Shown here: piece by piece, positions 22,561 to 32,748 of the stretch
How the letters are laid out: every line of letters starts with the position of its first letter
Numbering within the stretch: the stretch's first letter is position 1
From: Methylophaga nitratireducenticrescens
GTDB lineage: Bacteria; Pseudomonadota; Gammaproteobacteria; Nitrosococcales; Methylophagaceae
DNA length: 64,000 nucleotides
Reading direction: 5' to 3'
Assembly (NCBI RefSeq): GCF_000260985.4
Contig: NC_017857.3
Coordinates: 930,001 to 994,000 of the forward strand
Program-made: the position numbers and the translations under genes
Notes under the pieces: generated by a model
What the model was told of the DNA's origin: nothing
Databases searched by the model: none
Seen by the model: the letters and a program-made list of their open reading frames with translations, nothing else

Positions 22561-23315
22561 CAGCGCTGGCTGGTCAGCGGTACAAAGCGTACCGGCAGCA
22601 ATTGCTCTGTCACGATATTATCGTCAGCGTCTTTGGTGACCAGCACCAGATGCTGCACCATAAATCGGCTGCCAACCGGAATCACCATGCGGCCACCGGG
22701 TTTGAGCTGCTTCAGTAACGGGGGTGGAATATGATCGCTCGCCGCCGTAACAATGATGGCATCAAACGGGGCTTCTTCTTCCCAGCCGAAGTAGCCATCG
22801 CCTTCACGCGTGGTGACATTGAGATAACCGGTACGCTCTAAATCAACGGCCGCCCGCTCGGCCAGTTCAGGTACGATCTCGATACTGAATACCTGTTCTA
22901 CCAATTCAGCCAGTATTGCCGCCTGATAACCGGAACCGGTGCCAATTTCCAATGCCTTATCTGTTGACTCAAGCTGCAACAGATCTGTCATCATCGCCAC
23001 GATGGCTGGCTGGGAAATTGTCTGACCGTAACCTATTGGAAGAGGTCTGTTACGGTACGATTGATGTCGGTGCTTTTCTGGAACAAACTCGTGTCGTGGC
23101 ACAGTTGCCATGGCTTTTAATACGTTGTCATCGAGCCGGGATTTGCCCAGGACGACACTGCTGGTACGCACATCATCCCGAATTTGTTCAATCAGTCCTT
23201 CACGTTGCTGCTGGAAATCGTCTGCCGCGAGCACTAAATTTGGACTCAGCCCGATAGACCATAGAATCAACAACAAGATACCAGTCGCCGTACTGGATAT
23301 ATATCCCATATTCAT
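22560..23315 (-). CDS. pcm: Exported protein-L-isoaspartate O-methyltransferase
   Basis: A 251-residue protein with an N-terminal hydrophobic signal (ILLLILWSIGLSPNLVLAAD). The rest is PCMT: VPRHEFVPEKHRHQSYRNRPLPIGYGQTISQPAIVAMM, then ALEIGTGSGYQAAIL (motif I), EIVPELAERA and LKPGGRMVIPVG. PCMT repairs isoaspartyl residues using SAM. The signal is odd because cytosolic SAM would be needed, so either the export is real and a SAM source exists or the hydrophobic start acts as a membrane anchor. It is co-operonic with the SpeE-like membrane protein. Confidence 0.85.
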   Translation of the reverse strand: MNMGYISSTATGILLLILWSIGLSPNLVLAADDFQQQREGLIEQIRDDVRTSSVVLGKSRLDDNVLKAMATVPRHEFVPEKHRHQSYRNRPLPIGYGQTISQPAIVAMMTDLLQLESTDKALEIGTGSGYQAAILAELVEQVFSIEIVPELAERAAVDLERTGYLNVTTREGDGYFGWEEEAPFDAIIVTAASDHIPPPLLKQLKPGGRMVIPVGSRFMVQHLVLVTKDADDNIVTEQLLPVRFVPLTSQR

Positions 23316-23537
23316 CTTTCATCTCTCCAACCTGTTTAGCTGGGAAATAGCTCTTTATTTTCAAGATACTATGAAGAAATCAAGGACCAGACACTATTAG
23401 TCAAGGATGTCTGAATCGCCACTAATTTACCAGACACCCTTCAGCCATTTAAAATCAAAAGAGTCAGAATCAATTGAAAATTAATTAACAGTGATTTTTT
23501 ACTTAGTAAAAACAACTTCGTTCAAAAGGAGATGAAC

Positions 23538-23621
23538 ATGGCCAGACGAGCTAGACTGGATCTTTCAGGATATCTGCAACACTTCATCATTCGGAAAATC
23601 AAGGGGGTCGGCAGTGACTGA
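23538..23621 (+). pseudogene. Truncated RAYT N terminus, third copy
   Basis: The ATG with AAAGGAGATG upstream encodes MARRARLDLSGYLQHFIIRK, then seven further residues and a stop. This is the typical start of REP-associated tyrosine transposases (MARxxRLxxxGxxxHxIxR) without any of the catalytic His-hydrophobe-His region. It has a different N terminus from the copies at 11081 and 15594, so it comes from another RAYT subtype. Confidence 0.65.
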
Positions 23622-23710
23622 CCACACGATGCACCAGTTTAAACAAGCGGCTGTAGTTTATACTACACGGTATCTTTTACTGGATACGTTTGAGCGATAA
23701 AACCCGAATA

Positions 23711-24562
23711 ATGAAAATACCAAAACAAATTCAGCCGCTTGTTGATGATGGCTTAGTGGACGAGGTGATTAGTCGTTTAATGAGCGGCAAAGAAGCTGAT
23801 GTCTATGTCGTTAAATGTGGTGATGAAATACGCTGTGCCAAGGTCTATAAAGATGCCATCAAGCGTAGCTTTAAAAAAGCCGTTCAATACCAGGAAGGAC
23901 GAAAAGTACGTAATAGCCGCCGCGGCCGGGCGATGGAAAAAGGATCTAAATTTGGTCGTCAGCAGCAAGAAGAAACCTGGCAAAATGCTGAAGTCGATGC
24001 ATTGTATTTGCTTGCCAGTGCGGGTGTGCGAGTTCCTCAACCCTATGATTGTCTGAATGGTGTGTTATTGATGGAGTTGATTACGGATGAGGATGGCGAT
24101 GTTGCACCGCGCCTCAACGATGTATCCATGTCTGCCGAGCAAGCTATCGAAGACCATCTAATGGTCATGCATTCTGTGAAGAAAATGCTCTGCGCAGGTT
24201 TAGTTCATGGCGATTTATCAGAATTTAATGTGCTGGTCGATGCGCATGGTCCCGTGATTATCGATCTTCCCCAAGCGGTGAATGCGGTGGCCAATAATAA
24301 TGCACAAGCCATGTTAACTCGTGATGTACAAAATATGACGCGTTACTATGCCCAATTCGCACCAGAATTACGCAACACGCATTTCGAAAAAGAAATATGG
24401 TCGCTATTCGAGAATGGCGAATTACTGCCTGATACAGAACTCACCGGCCAATTTGAAGAAGACGCGCAAGCCGCTGATGTGGATGGGGTGATGCTTGAAA
24501 TCAAAGCGATCCTGGCTGAAGAACAACAAAGACAATTGTGGTTACGTGATAAGGATGATTAA
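23711..24562 (+). CDS. Bacterial RIO-type serine/threonine kinase
   Basis: About 283 residues from an ATG at 23711. The protein kinase-like fold includes the RIO loop: ISRLMSGKEADVYVVKCGDE (glycine-poor loop), CAKVYKDA (catalytic Lys), the RIO flexible loop rich in Arg/Lys (RKVRNSRRGRAMEKGSKFG), LVHGDLSEFNVLV (catalytic HGDLSxxN) and VIIDLPQAV (metal-binding D). Eukaryotic RIO kinases act in ribosome maturation; the bacterial role is not established. The C-terminal ~40 residues are acidic. Without neighbours in the same operon its partner is unknown. Confidence 0.88.
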   Translation: MKIPKQIQPLVDDGLVDEVISRLMSGKEADVYVVKCGDEIRCAKVYKDAIKRSFKKAVQYQEGRKVRNSRRGRAMEKGSKFGRQQQEETWQNAEVDALYLLASAGVRVPQPYDCLNGVLLMELITDEDGDVAPRLNDVSMSAEQAIEDHLMVMHSVKKMLCAGLVHGDLSEFNVLVDAHGPVIIDLPQAVNAVANNNAQAMLTRDVQNMTRYYAQFAPELRNTHFEKEIWSLFENGELLPDTELTGQFEEDAQAADVDGVMLEIKAILAEEQQRQLWLRDKDD

Positions 24563-24848
24563 AAGTTAAAACATATTCATCATAAAAAAGTCGATAAACA
24601 TAAACAAATAAAAAAGAGCATTTTTTTTAGGAAAGATTCCCATTTTAATATTTCTTATCTTTATTATGCCCTGGCGTTTTCACTGTTTCCAGGGCCGGAC
24701 GGATCATGACCTGGTGGCAGATGTCCATGCTTTATAGTGTCCACATCCAGTCAACATCAAAAAAACAGAATAAGCCCTGTTGACAGTTGTTTGGGTAAAT
24801 TCAAAATGTATTTCCTTAAAGTTAAGTTATCAAACATAAATAGACATT

Positions 24849-25937
24849 TCAGTTTGGAGTAGGTACATCAGCGTCACTGACATTTTCTGAAGACAGTTTT
24901 TCGCTGGCAAATTTTTTATCATCATTATCAGCCTTAATTCCAGACCGTGATTCGAAACTATCAGAATTGACTAAGCTCAACTGTGTAAATAAAGCAAAAT
25001 GATCAGAGCCAAAATGGGATAAACGACGAATATCATAAAGTTTAAAATGTTTACTATGGAATAGATGATCAAGAGGCCAGCGCATAAACCAATAATCAGC
25101 ATGAAATGTATTAAACATGCCTCTACCTATCCGGGGATCTAATAATTTACTTACCTTACGAAATAATCGTGTGGTAGGCGACCAGGCAACATCATTAAGA
25201 TCCCCTGTGACTATCACCGGAATATCGGCATCGGCTACGCTTTTGGCAATCATAATGAGTTCAGCATCGCGTTCAGAGGATTCTTCATTTTCTGTAGGGC
25301 TTGGTGGAGCAGGGTGCAGAAAATGAATACGAATATTCTCTCCTGATGGCAAAGTTAACAATGTATGCATGGATGGAATATCGTCTTCCACCAAAAACTC
25401 TGTCGTAGATTCCGATAACAGGAACCGGGAAAACACATGCATGCCATACAGGTTTTCCTGAGGGCAACTCATCCGATACGGGTAGTCCTTTTCAATCGGT
25501 TCGAGTTGTGTTTGCCACCATTGATCAGTTTCCAGCGTGACTAAAATATCTGGATTATTTCCCCTAACCAGCTCGATAAGTTTTTCAGCTTTCCTGTTCG
25601 ACATCAGCACATTTGCTGTCATGATTTTTATACTATTTTCAGAGTCCAGATTAGAAGTTTGAGGCACTTCTCGGGAATAAAACCTTGTGTAAGGCACTAT
25701 CCACCATAGTTGATAAGCAATAACAAACAACGTTGGTAAGAACAGTAGCCAGAAACTGAGATTTGAATAATCCAGAAAAAGAACCTCGGCGATCAACAAT
25801 ACAATCGCCAATACAATATATTGCATTCGCGGAAAATCATGTACACGAACCCACCATATCTCTTTGCTTGATAAGCTGAGAAAGGAAACACAAAGCAACA
25901 AGAATACTAGCGGTGCAAATAAATATATCGGGTTCAA
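24849..25937 (-). CDS. Membrane-anchored endonuclease/exonuclease/phosphatase family protein
   Basis: A 362-residue protein. The first ~90 residues hold three hydrophobic helices (FAPLVFLLLCVSFL; QYIVLAIVLLIAEVLF; FWLLFLPTLFVIAY). The C-terminal ~250 residues are an EEP domain: IKIMTANVLMSNRKA, ILVTLETDQWW, VIVTGDLNDVAWSP and FGSDHFALF. These carry the Asn, Glu, Asp and His catalytic residues. It is probably a membrane-tethered hydrolase facing the periplasm. Substrates in this family range from DNA to phosphoinositides and the sequence does not fix one. The tail is rich in Asp/Ser. It is monocistronic. Confidence 0.8.
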   Translation of the reverse strand: MNPIYLFAPLVFLLLCVSFLSLSSKEIWWVRVHDFPRMQYIVLAIVLLIAEVLFLDYSNLSFWLLFLPTLFVIAYQLWWIVPYTRFYSREVPQTSNLDSENSIKIMTANVLMSNRKAEKLIELVRGNNPDILVTLETDQWWQTQLEPIEKDYPYRMSCPQENLYGMHVFSRFLLSESTTEFLVEDDIPSMHTLLTLPSGENIRIHFLHPAPPSPTENEESSERDAELIMIAKSVADADIPVIVTGDLNDVAWSPTTRLFRKVSKLLDPRIGRGMFNTFHADYWFMRWPLDHLFHSKHFKLYDIRRLSHFGSDHFALFTQLSLVNSDSFESRSGIKADNDDKKFASEKLSSENVSDADVPTPN

Positions 25938-26546
25938 AAGGATTCCAGAGTCAGTGTGGTAAGCATTTGTGACGTTAGCATAAAAGGGCTTTTCGAACAG
26001 TCAAAATATTGAAGGTATTGAACTTAATGACAATCAATAAACTTTTTCATTTTATTTGGCAAAAGGCTAAAGCTTTAAGGAATGAAGTTTCCCTATATGT
26101 TTTTCGGGCTATTCAGGCAGCTGGTGTTAACGGTATTCGCGAAAGCGGTAGTTGAGAAATAAAGGCACTTACGTAGTTAATGTCAAGGCCAATAATAGTC
26201 AAAGGCTGGTCTGAAGTTTTCTTTATTGACGACTGTCAGTACTCCTGCGGTTTTTTTGTAAACAGCTCATTTATCTCGTGTCAACAATAGTCGAAAACTG
26301 AGCCACAGTAGGCACTTTTAAATTGCTGTTAATATTTTGTTGAGGCAAAGCATGCAGTAATTAGCTAAATGATCGTCTATCATAGCCAATTTAGGCCTCA
26401 ACAACATAGTGATGGTTTATCGCCCACCCTACGGGTACAGGTCTAGGTTTTTCTACTAAGCGGTGACCTGATTTACTTGACCAATACTCATAGTTTACAT
26501 GTCGCTTTGGGTAACCGACTATTACCACTGTTTATTAGAGATTTTC
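25938..26546. other. Gene-free stretch
   Basis: About 610 bases with no credible frame on either strand, between a leftward and a rightward gene. It must hold both promoters. AT-rich blocks such as 26025-26100 are visible. No hairpin, repeat or fragment was recognised. Confidence 0.4.
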
Positions 26547-28442
26547 ATGGAAGCAGAACTTCGAGAAATACGCGATCACTTGAGTCAAAATCCCCCATTT
26601 GATAAGTTGCTGGATGAGTTGTTAGATGATGTCGTGGGCAATATTGAGATTACCTATTTTAAGGCAGATTCAATAATCCTCGAACGAGGGCAACCTATCC
26701 ACGCACTCTCATATATTCGAAGCGGCGCTGTCGAGACCTATCACTATAATGGTGAGCTCTATAACCGTTTGGAAGAAGGAGATATTTTTGGTCAACTTGG
26801 TCTTTTGCGACAAGGTAAGGTCCGATTTCCTGTAAAGGCCATAGAGGATACCTTGCTTTATCAAATCCCCAAGACTATTTTTGATCGCCTATGTGACAAT
26901 GATAGCTTTGCTGATTTTGTGGAGCTGTCTGGTTCGCGTTTGAAAAGCACGGTAGACGAGAGCCTGCGTGAAAATGACTTGATGACCACGCGGGTACGAA
27001 AGTTGATCAGTCGTTTGCCCCTGATGGTTGAAATCACAGTATCGATTCAGGAGGCCGCTCGCCTGATGACTGAAAATGTGGTTTCTTCAGTACTTTTAAT
27101 TGAGCCCGCAGATGAGGAAGATAGTGATGGCGTCTTTAGAGGTGATGAGGGGGGACTCTGGCGGCTGAAAGGCATGGTTACCGATGAAGATTTAAGGTCT
27201 CAGGTTGTTGCTGCCGGAGTTAAAACGGATAGGCCGGTAGGTCAACTTAGTGATGGTCGCTTAATTACTATTCAGTCTGATGAATCTGTCAACGAGGCCA
27301 TGTTGACGATGTTGCGTAATCATATTCAGCGGTTACCAGTGCTGCATCGACGTCGCCCGGTTGGGGTTTTACATCTGTCTGATATCGTTCGTTACGAAAC
27401 CAACAGCAGCCTGTATTTGGCCAGTAATATTTTTAGCCGGAACTCTGTACGTGATTTGTCACGGTTGATTCCAGAAATACGCGCCGCTTTCATACGCCTG
27501 GTAGATGCTGGCTCTAATGCAAAGATGATTGGCGACGCTATGTCCAGTATCGGCCGTAGCCTGATGCGGCGTTTGATCGAACTGGCTGAAGATGAGTTAG
27601 GACCAGCGCCTATACCTTATTGCTTTATGGTGCATGGTTCTTTGGCTCGCCACGAGCAATCGGTAATAACGGATCAGGATAATGCGCTTGTTTTGCATGA
27701 TAGTTTCGATCCCCAGCATCACGATGAATACTTTAAAATGTTGGCGAAAAAAGTCAGCGATGGTTTGGATGCCTGTGGCTACGAATACTGTAAAGGCGGC
27801 ATTATGGCCACCAATGAACAATGGCGGCAGCCCCTCGCCCAATGGCGCCGCTATTTCGATGAGTGGATTGCTGACCCCGATCCTCAACGGCTTTTACACA
27901 GCTGTATTTTTTTCGATCTGGATGCTGTGTATGGCGAAGAATATTTAGTGGAAAACCTGCAAGACATGATTGCAACCAAAGCGCGTTATAATCCACGTTT
28001 TTTGGGTGCAATGGCACGTAATGCCTCTAATCGAAGACCACCTTTGGGTTTCTTTCGTACCTTTGTGATGGAAACCGATGGTCGCCAGCACAAGGTGATT
28101 AATATCAAGGGTCGAGGTTTGGCTCCTATAACGGATGTGATTCGTGTGCATGCGTTAGCGGTTGGTTCGAAAGCTCAGAACAGCGCTGAACGTTTGCGGG
28201 ATATTGAGCATGCAAATATTTTACCTGCTGGCCAGGTCGATAAACTACAGTATGCGCTGGAGTTTATTGCTTTAGTGCGCATGCGTCATCAAGCGTTTGA
28301 ACTACGAAATGATCAGGCGATAGACAATGCTATTGAACCAGAAAATATTGACACAGCAGAGCGTCACAATTTGAAAGAGGCTTTCCAGGTGGTCAATAAT
28401 GCACAGAATTTTCTTCCTTATCGTTACCCATACTCGGCATAG
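26547..28442 (+). CDS. cNMP-binding/CBS/DUF294 putative nucleotidyltransferase
   Basis: About 631 residues. The N-terminal ~140 residues are a cyclic-nucleotide-binding-type domain (GDIFGQLGLLRQGKVRFPV). CBS pair at ~155-300 (PLMVEITVSIQEAARLMTENVVSSVLL; LPVLHRRRPVGVLHLSDI). Then DUF294: YCFMVHGSLARHEQSVITDQDNALVLHD has the GS...DQDNA motif of pol-beta-like nucleotidyltransferases. A helical C-terminal half follows (RPPLGFFRTFV, NIKGRGLAPITDV). The same architecture occurs beside DnaQ-like exonucleases and transporters in many Gammaproteobacteria, suggesting small-molecule-responsive signalling. The target is unknown. The start is a clean ATG with TTAGAG upstream. Confidence 0.85.
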   Translation: MEAELREIRDHLSQNPPFDKLLDELLDDVVGNIEITYFKADSIILERGQPIHALSYIRSGAVETYHYNGELYNRLEEGDIFGQLGLLRQGKVRFPVKAIEDTLLYQIPKTIFDRLCDNDSFADFVELSGSRLKSTVDESLRENDLMTTRVRKLISRLPLMVEITVSIQEAARLMTENVVSSVLLIEPADEEDSDGVFRGDEGGLWRLKGMVTDEDLRSQVVAAGVKTDRPVGQLSDGRLITIQSDESVNEAMLTMLRNHIQRLPVLHRRRPVGVLHLSDIVRYETNSSLYLASNIFSRNSVRDLSRLIPEIRAAFIRLVDAGSNAKMIGDAMSSIGRSLMRRLIELAEDELGPAPIPYCFMVHGSLARHEQSVITDQDNALVLHDSFDPQHHDEYFKMLAKKVSDGLDACGYEYCKGGIMATNEQWRQPLAQWRRYFDEWIADPDPQRLLHSCIFFDLDAVYGEEYLVENLQDMIATKARYNPRFLGAMARNASNRRPPLGFFRTFVMETDGRQHKVINIKGRGLAPITDVIRVHALAVGSKAQNSAERLRDIEHANILPAGQVDKLQYALEFIALVRMRHQAFELRNDQAIDNAIEPENIDTAERHNLKEAFQVVNNAQNFLPYRYPYSA

Positions 28443-28445
28443 TGA

Positions 28446-29168
28446 ATGTTTAAAAAACGATCGCAACAGAGTGTGATTGATGAGTGGCAGCGTTATCAAG
28501 CGCAGCAGGCCAAAGCTTGTAGGAATCCTATACTACAACGCTTTTATCAAATGCCGTTGACGGATCCCGAGGTGCCACTGTCAGAAGTGTCGTTTCTGGC
28601 TCTGGATTTTGAGACAACTGGATTAGACCCACGATACAACGAAATAGTCAGCTTCGGTCTAGTGCCTTTTACCTTGCGAAGTATTCGACCATCAGATGGT
28701 TATTATCAGGTGGTGAAGCCGAAGTGTAACTTGTCTGAAGAGTCTATTGCCTTTCATCGTATTACTCACTCTCAGGTGGCCACTGCACCGCCTTTAGAAA
28801 AGGTGTTAGATGAGCTACTGGAACGATTGAGTGATTGTATAGTGGTTGTTCATTACCAACACATAGAGCGACCTTTTCTGGACATGGCATGCCATAAATT
28901 CTGGGGAGAACATTGTTTATTCCCATTGATTGATACGATGGCAATCGAAGCGCGTTGGGAGCGCAGAGGTTGGAAACACCAGTTGAAAGAAGCGTTGGGC
29001 TTACAACCGGTGTCGATTCGACTCGATAATAGCCGCCAACGGTATGGTTTGCCAACATATTCAGCTCACCATGCCAAGGTAGATGCCATGGCCACGGCTG
29101 AGCTGTTTTTAGCTCAGGTGGCTAGGCATTACTCTCCCACAACGGCCATTGGCCAATTGTGGGAGTGA
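28446..29168 (+). CDS. DnaQ-like 3'-5' exonuclease paired with DUF294 protein
   Basis: A 240-residue RNase-H-fold exonuclease. Exo I: SFLALDFETTGLDPRYNEIV has the DxE. Exo II: LSDCIVVVHYQHIERPFLDM has the second Asp in a variant context (HYQHIERPFLD instead of HNxxFDxxFL). Exo III: YSAHHAKVDAMATAELFLAQV has the H...D. It starts three bases after the DUF294 stop, so it is co-transcribed. The pairing of CBS-DUF294 with this kind of exonuclease is recurrent, and the joint function is not established. Confidence 0.85.
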   Translation: MFKKRSQQSVIDEWQRYQAQQAKACRNPILQRFYQMPLTDPEVPLSEVSFLALDFETTGLDPRYNEIVSFGLVPFTLRSIRPSDGYYQVVKPKCNLSEESIAFHRITHSQVATAPPLEKVLDELLERLSDCIVVVHYQHIERPFLDMACHKFWGEHCLFPLIDTMAIEARWERRGWKHQLKEALGLQPVSIRLDNSRQRYGLPTYSAHHAKVDAMATAELFLAQVARHYSPTTAIGQLWE

Positions 29169-29178
29169 ATTGGTCAGG

Positions 29179-30831
29179 CTACCTGGGCTCGGTCATTAAG
29201 CCGCGAACAATGGCATAACAACCTACCAGTAGCACGAGTGTAAAAGGAAGGCCCGCAGAGATGGCTGCCGCTTGCAGTGCAGCAAGCCCCCCGCCCAGTA
29301 GCAAGGCGACAGCGATAGCGCCTTCGATAACGCCCCAGAATACACGCTGTGGTTTAGGTGCGTCGATTTTGCCACCGGCGGTAATGGTATCGATAACCAA
29401 TGAGCCGGAGTCTGAAGAGGTGATAAAGAACACAATGACCAGGATTATGCCAATAAACGACGTGATCTCTGCAAGAGGAAGCTGTTCCAGCATCACAAAA
29501 AGTTTTAGCGGCAGATCTGCTGACACAACACCATCAAAGCCAGATTGCAATTGTGAGATCGCATTTGTGCCGAATGCGGTCATCCAGAAGACCGAGACGA
29601 TAGATGGAATCAATAGCACCGAGGTTAAAAAGTCACGTACTGTACGACCACGACTCACTCGGGCAATAAACATGCCCACAAAAGGCGACCAGCTGATCCA
29701 CCATGCCCAGTAGAATGTCGTCCAGCCCTGGCTGAAGTTAGCATCTTCGCGACCAAAGGGATTCGATAATGCAGGAAGTTCAGTTAAATAGCTGCTTAAG
29801 TTAGAAAAAAAGTTTGAAAAAATAAGCAAGGTGGGACCAACAAAAACCACAAACAAGAGCAGTACAAAAGCCAGGATCATGTTAATTTCTGATAGCCGTT
29901 TTACACCTTTGTCGACACCGGCCACAATTGAAACAATAGCGACTGCGGTGATGGCGGCGATTAGTAGAACCAGCACTACGTTTCCATCGCCTATGCCAAA
30001 CAGATAGTCTAACCCCGAAGCCGCTTGTTGCGCGCCAAGCCCCAATGAGGTTGCCAGACCGAAGAGTGTGGCAAACACCGCCAAAATATCGATAAGGTGA
30101 CCTGGCCAGCCCCAAATTCTCTCTCCCAATATAGGGTAGAAGATAGAACGTACCGTGAGTGGTAAGCCTTTATTGAATGAAAAAATCGCCAGTGATAGCG
30201 CCACAATGGCATAAATAGCCCAAGGATGCAGACCCCAGTGAAAAATAGTGGCAGCCATGCCCAACTGCCGTGCAGCCTCAGGGTCGCCGGCTGCTCCACC
30301 GAGTGGCGCCCAATCGGTTCTCAGACCATCAGCGCCCACGCTGGTACCGCCAAAAGCGCTGTTATAGTGAGACAGCGGCTCCGATACACCGTAGAACACT
30401 AGTCCAATACCCATACCAGCTGCAAACAGCATAGAAAACCAGGAAAGCCGAGAAAAGTCTGGCTTGGCTTCAACCCCGCCGATGCGAATACTACCCAGTG
30501 GTGAAATAATCAAGCCCAGGCATAAGACTACGAATATGTTCGCAGACAAAAGGAAAAACCATGACATGTTGGTATTGATCCAGTTTTTACATGCTTCAAA
30601 GATCGTAGTGGATTGTACTGGTAAGGCCAGCGATAGGAAGACAAAAGCCAACACAACAATTGCCGAGAAGATAAAAACGACACCATGAAGATCAACAGTG
30701 ATTCCGAAGTGTTTGGCTCGGTAGTTATCTTGTCCAATCTGATAATCGGTATCTATTAAATTGGTTGCGCCATTGGGTGCGCGTACACCTGCTGATTGAG
30801 GTTCAGCGGAGTTATCAGCTTGACTACTCAC
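29179..30831 (-). CDS. BCCT-family betaine/choline/carnitine transporter
   Basis: A 550-residue secondary carrier with about 12 membrane helices. BCCT landmarks include the glycine-rich GMGIGLVFYGVSEP and the WAWWISWSPFVGMFIARVSRGRTVR region that forms the substrate aromatic box. The N-terminal ~40 residues are cytoplasmic and charged. It imports quaternary ammonium compounds such as glycine betaine in exchange for sodium or protons, for osmoprotection or as carbon source. It converges on the DnaQ-like gene (10 bases apart) and is followed on its strand by nothing else; a porin gene lies upstream. Confidence 0.92.
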   Translation of the reverse strand: MSSQADNSAEPQSAGVRAPNGATNLIDTDYQIGQDNYRAKHFGITVDLHGVVFIFSAIVVLAFVFLSLALPVQSTTIFEACKNWINTNMSWFFLLSANIFVVLCLGLIISPLGSIRIGGVEAKPDFSRLSWFSMLFAAGMGIGLVFYGVSEPLSHYNSAFGGTSVGADGLRTDWAPLGGAAGDPEAARQLGMAATIFHWGLHPWAIYAIVALSLAIFSFNKGLPLTVRSIFYPILGERIWGWPGHLIDILAVFATLFGLATSLGLGAQQAASGLDYLFGIGDGNVVLVLLIAAITAVAIVSIVAGVDKGVKRLSEINMILAFVLLLFVVFVGPTLLIFSNFFSNLSSYLTELPALSNPFGREDANFSQGWTTFYWAWWISWSPFVGMFIARVSRGRTVRDFLTSVLLIPSIVSVFWMTAFGTNAISQLQSGFDGVVSADLPLKLFVMLEQLPLAEITSFIGIILVIVFFITSSDSGSLVIDTITAGGKIDAPKPQRVFWGVIEGAIAVALLLGGGLAALQAAAISAGLPFTLVLLVGCYAIVRGLMTEPR

Positions 30832-30928
30832 GTTGCTATCCTTTTATTAAAGAGTTTTTGTATAAGTGTAAGCACACTATATAAATTCAGCACTGACTGT
30901 TGGCGATGCTGAATTAAGACGTTTGGGC

Positions 30929-32293
30929 TTAGAAGTAATAGCCAAAGTTGATCAGGAAACGGGTCTGCCACTCGTCGTCGGCATTGGCTCCGAGGCGATC
31001 GCCAAAGGCTGCATCACCACCGACAAACTCATTGCCGTTTGAAAAGCCCACTTCGTTGTAAATGTACCAACCACCTCGAGCTAGAGCCACACCGGCAACG
31101 ATCATTTCACTGTCATTGAATCCACCCTTATCTTTCACGATGGAACTGTATTCCAGATAAGGTAGCACGTAGTCCAGCCAAGAAATGTTATCGGTAGGTT
31201 GGTAATAGCTTAGAGAAACTGCAGGTATCCACCCTTTGGCAGCCGCTGTACTTGGGAAGTCATAGGCACCAAATTGCACCAGATCATCTGTACCCAGTGC
31301 CTGGCCAACATCGACATCAAATTCGTAGCGTGTTAGTTGTGTAGCTAGCTTAAGGTTACCCCATTGATTAACCATATGAACCGAGGCGGCGTAGTGGTCA
31401 CCGTCGGATTGTTCCCCGCGGCTTTTCAGTTCACCTGCTTGAAGCGAGAAACCTAGGTCAGTTGAGCTGTCATCACTACTGTTGAATGAATATATACCCC
31501 GAACATTGATTTGATTGCGTTCTTCATAACCACCACCAGACTCATCAACGACATCATAGGAGTAGCGGGCGCTATCACGACTGGCACCAGCATAATGTCC
31601 TTCATCACTGGAGTAATAGGCCACATCCCACGCCCATTTACCAAGTTGCGTACTGTATTTAATCCCCAAGTCCATATCATCCGACAGGCCAAGGTAGTAG
31701 TGTTGGTCGAACAACCAGGCCTGTGAGACACCATATGCACCTGGACCGAAAGGTGCGCGATTGACGCCCAGCTGAATTTGACTATTGTCATCAGGGCTGT
31801 AACCCACCCAACCAGTATGTAAGAAATTATAGCCATCGTACCAACGGTACTCGATTTTCGCTGAGTAAGGTCCGTTGTTATAGTCTAAGTTTACACGCAG
31901 GGTATCCAGACCAACATTACCATCATCTTCCCAGGCCCGACCCGGTGCGCCGCTATCGTTTGCTTGGTAATCACCTACTGTGTACATGGCTCGAATAGCA
32001 CCGCCTACTGTCCAGTTGCCAATCTTAATTGGCGCGTCAGCTTCGTTGAGCTTCGCATTGGTTTCCGCCAAATCTTTATTTTCGGTTTGAATGCTTTCAA
32101 GTTCAGCATTGACCAAATTTAATTCGGCTTCAAGCTGTTGAATACGCTCTTTGAGTTCTGCCTCACTAGCAGCAAAAGCGGATCCTGATGTGAGAAGCAG
32201 AAGACTCAAAAAGGGGACATGAGCCCATTTTTTTAGTGACGATTGTGAATTTAATTCTTGTCGTACAAGGTTACGGTGATTGACTAGGGTCAT
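30929..32293 (-). CDS. Outer-membrane porin with N-terminal coiled coil
   Basis: A 454-residue protein. A Sec signal with a long N region ends near GSAFAAS, then a coiled coil (LKERIQQLEAELNLVNAELESIQTENKDL) anchors or trimerises it. The rest is a predicted beta barrel of alternating strands ending with the aromatic FGYYF. A phosphate-selective or carbohydrate-type porin is likely. It lies just upstream of the BCCT transporter on the same strand (about 100 bases between), so the pair could move osmolytes across both membranes. No ligand can be named. Confidence 0.8.
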   Translation of the reverse strand: MTLVNHRNLVRQELNSQSSLKKWAHVPFLSLLLLTSGSAFAASEAELKERIQQLEAELNLVNAELESIQTENKDLAETNAKLNEADAPIKIGNWTVGGAIRAMYTVGDYQANDSGAPGRAWEDDGNVGLDTLRVNLDYNNGPYSAKIEYRWYDGYNFLHTGWVGYSPDDNSQIQLGVNRAPFGPGAYGVSQAWLFDQHYYLGLSDDMDLGIKYSTQLGKWAWDVAYYSSDEGHYAGASRDSARYSYDVVDESGGGYEERNQINVRGIYSFNSSDDSSTDLGFSLQAGELKSRGEQSDGDHYAASVHMVNQWGNLKLATQLTRYEFDVDVGQALGTDDLVQFGAYDFPSTAAAKGWIPAVSLSYYQPTDNISWLDYVLPYLEYSSIVKDKGGFNDSEMIVAGVALARGGWYIYNEVGFSNGNEFVGGDAAFGDRLGANADDEWQTRFLINFGYYF

Positions 32294-32748
32294 TTATCGA
32301 ATCTTATCTGTTGGCTAATGGTTGAGCACAAACTTACTTTGTAAACAGCTGTGTATTGCGTTCAACTCTACAGTAGCGAGCTTGAACTGTGCAAATGGCT
32401 GTAGCTTTGAAAGAGCATAATTCATGCGTCATCATCCGCGCCAAATTAAAGAGTCGCTTTAGCTTTTTATTGTCGGAATCACGTGATGTACGTTGTTAGA
32501 AAAGGGGGGCATTCGAAGGACAAAATCTGAGGCAGTCATCGCGTTGTTGCATTTCTTGCTAGGGTTCAGATGCCGGGCCTGCCCCGTTTATTATTGGAGC
32601 AAGGGACTTTCTGAACATGATCAATTTCTCAATAGATAATGTCTTATTGGACAAAGTCTCTTTTAAACCTTAGTTTGGTGCCAAAGAAAAACTAAAGATG
32701 GAATTTAATTTTACTTTGATTATCAATGACAGAGCAGGAGATAAAATC
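32294..32748. other. Gene-free stretch between porin and usp
   Basis: About 455 bases between the divergent porin and universal stress protein genes. No coding frame with support was found, and no clear palindrome. The AT-rich segments near 32,600-32,720 probably contain the usp promoter. Confidence 0.4.

Noticed and set aside
24668-24695. Hairpin GCCCTGG...CCAGGGC after the RIO kinase
   Set aside because: Fourteen-base loop and no U tract, so it is not a convincing terminator.
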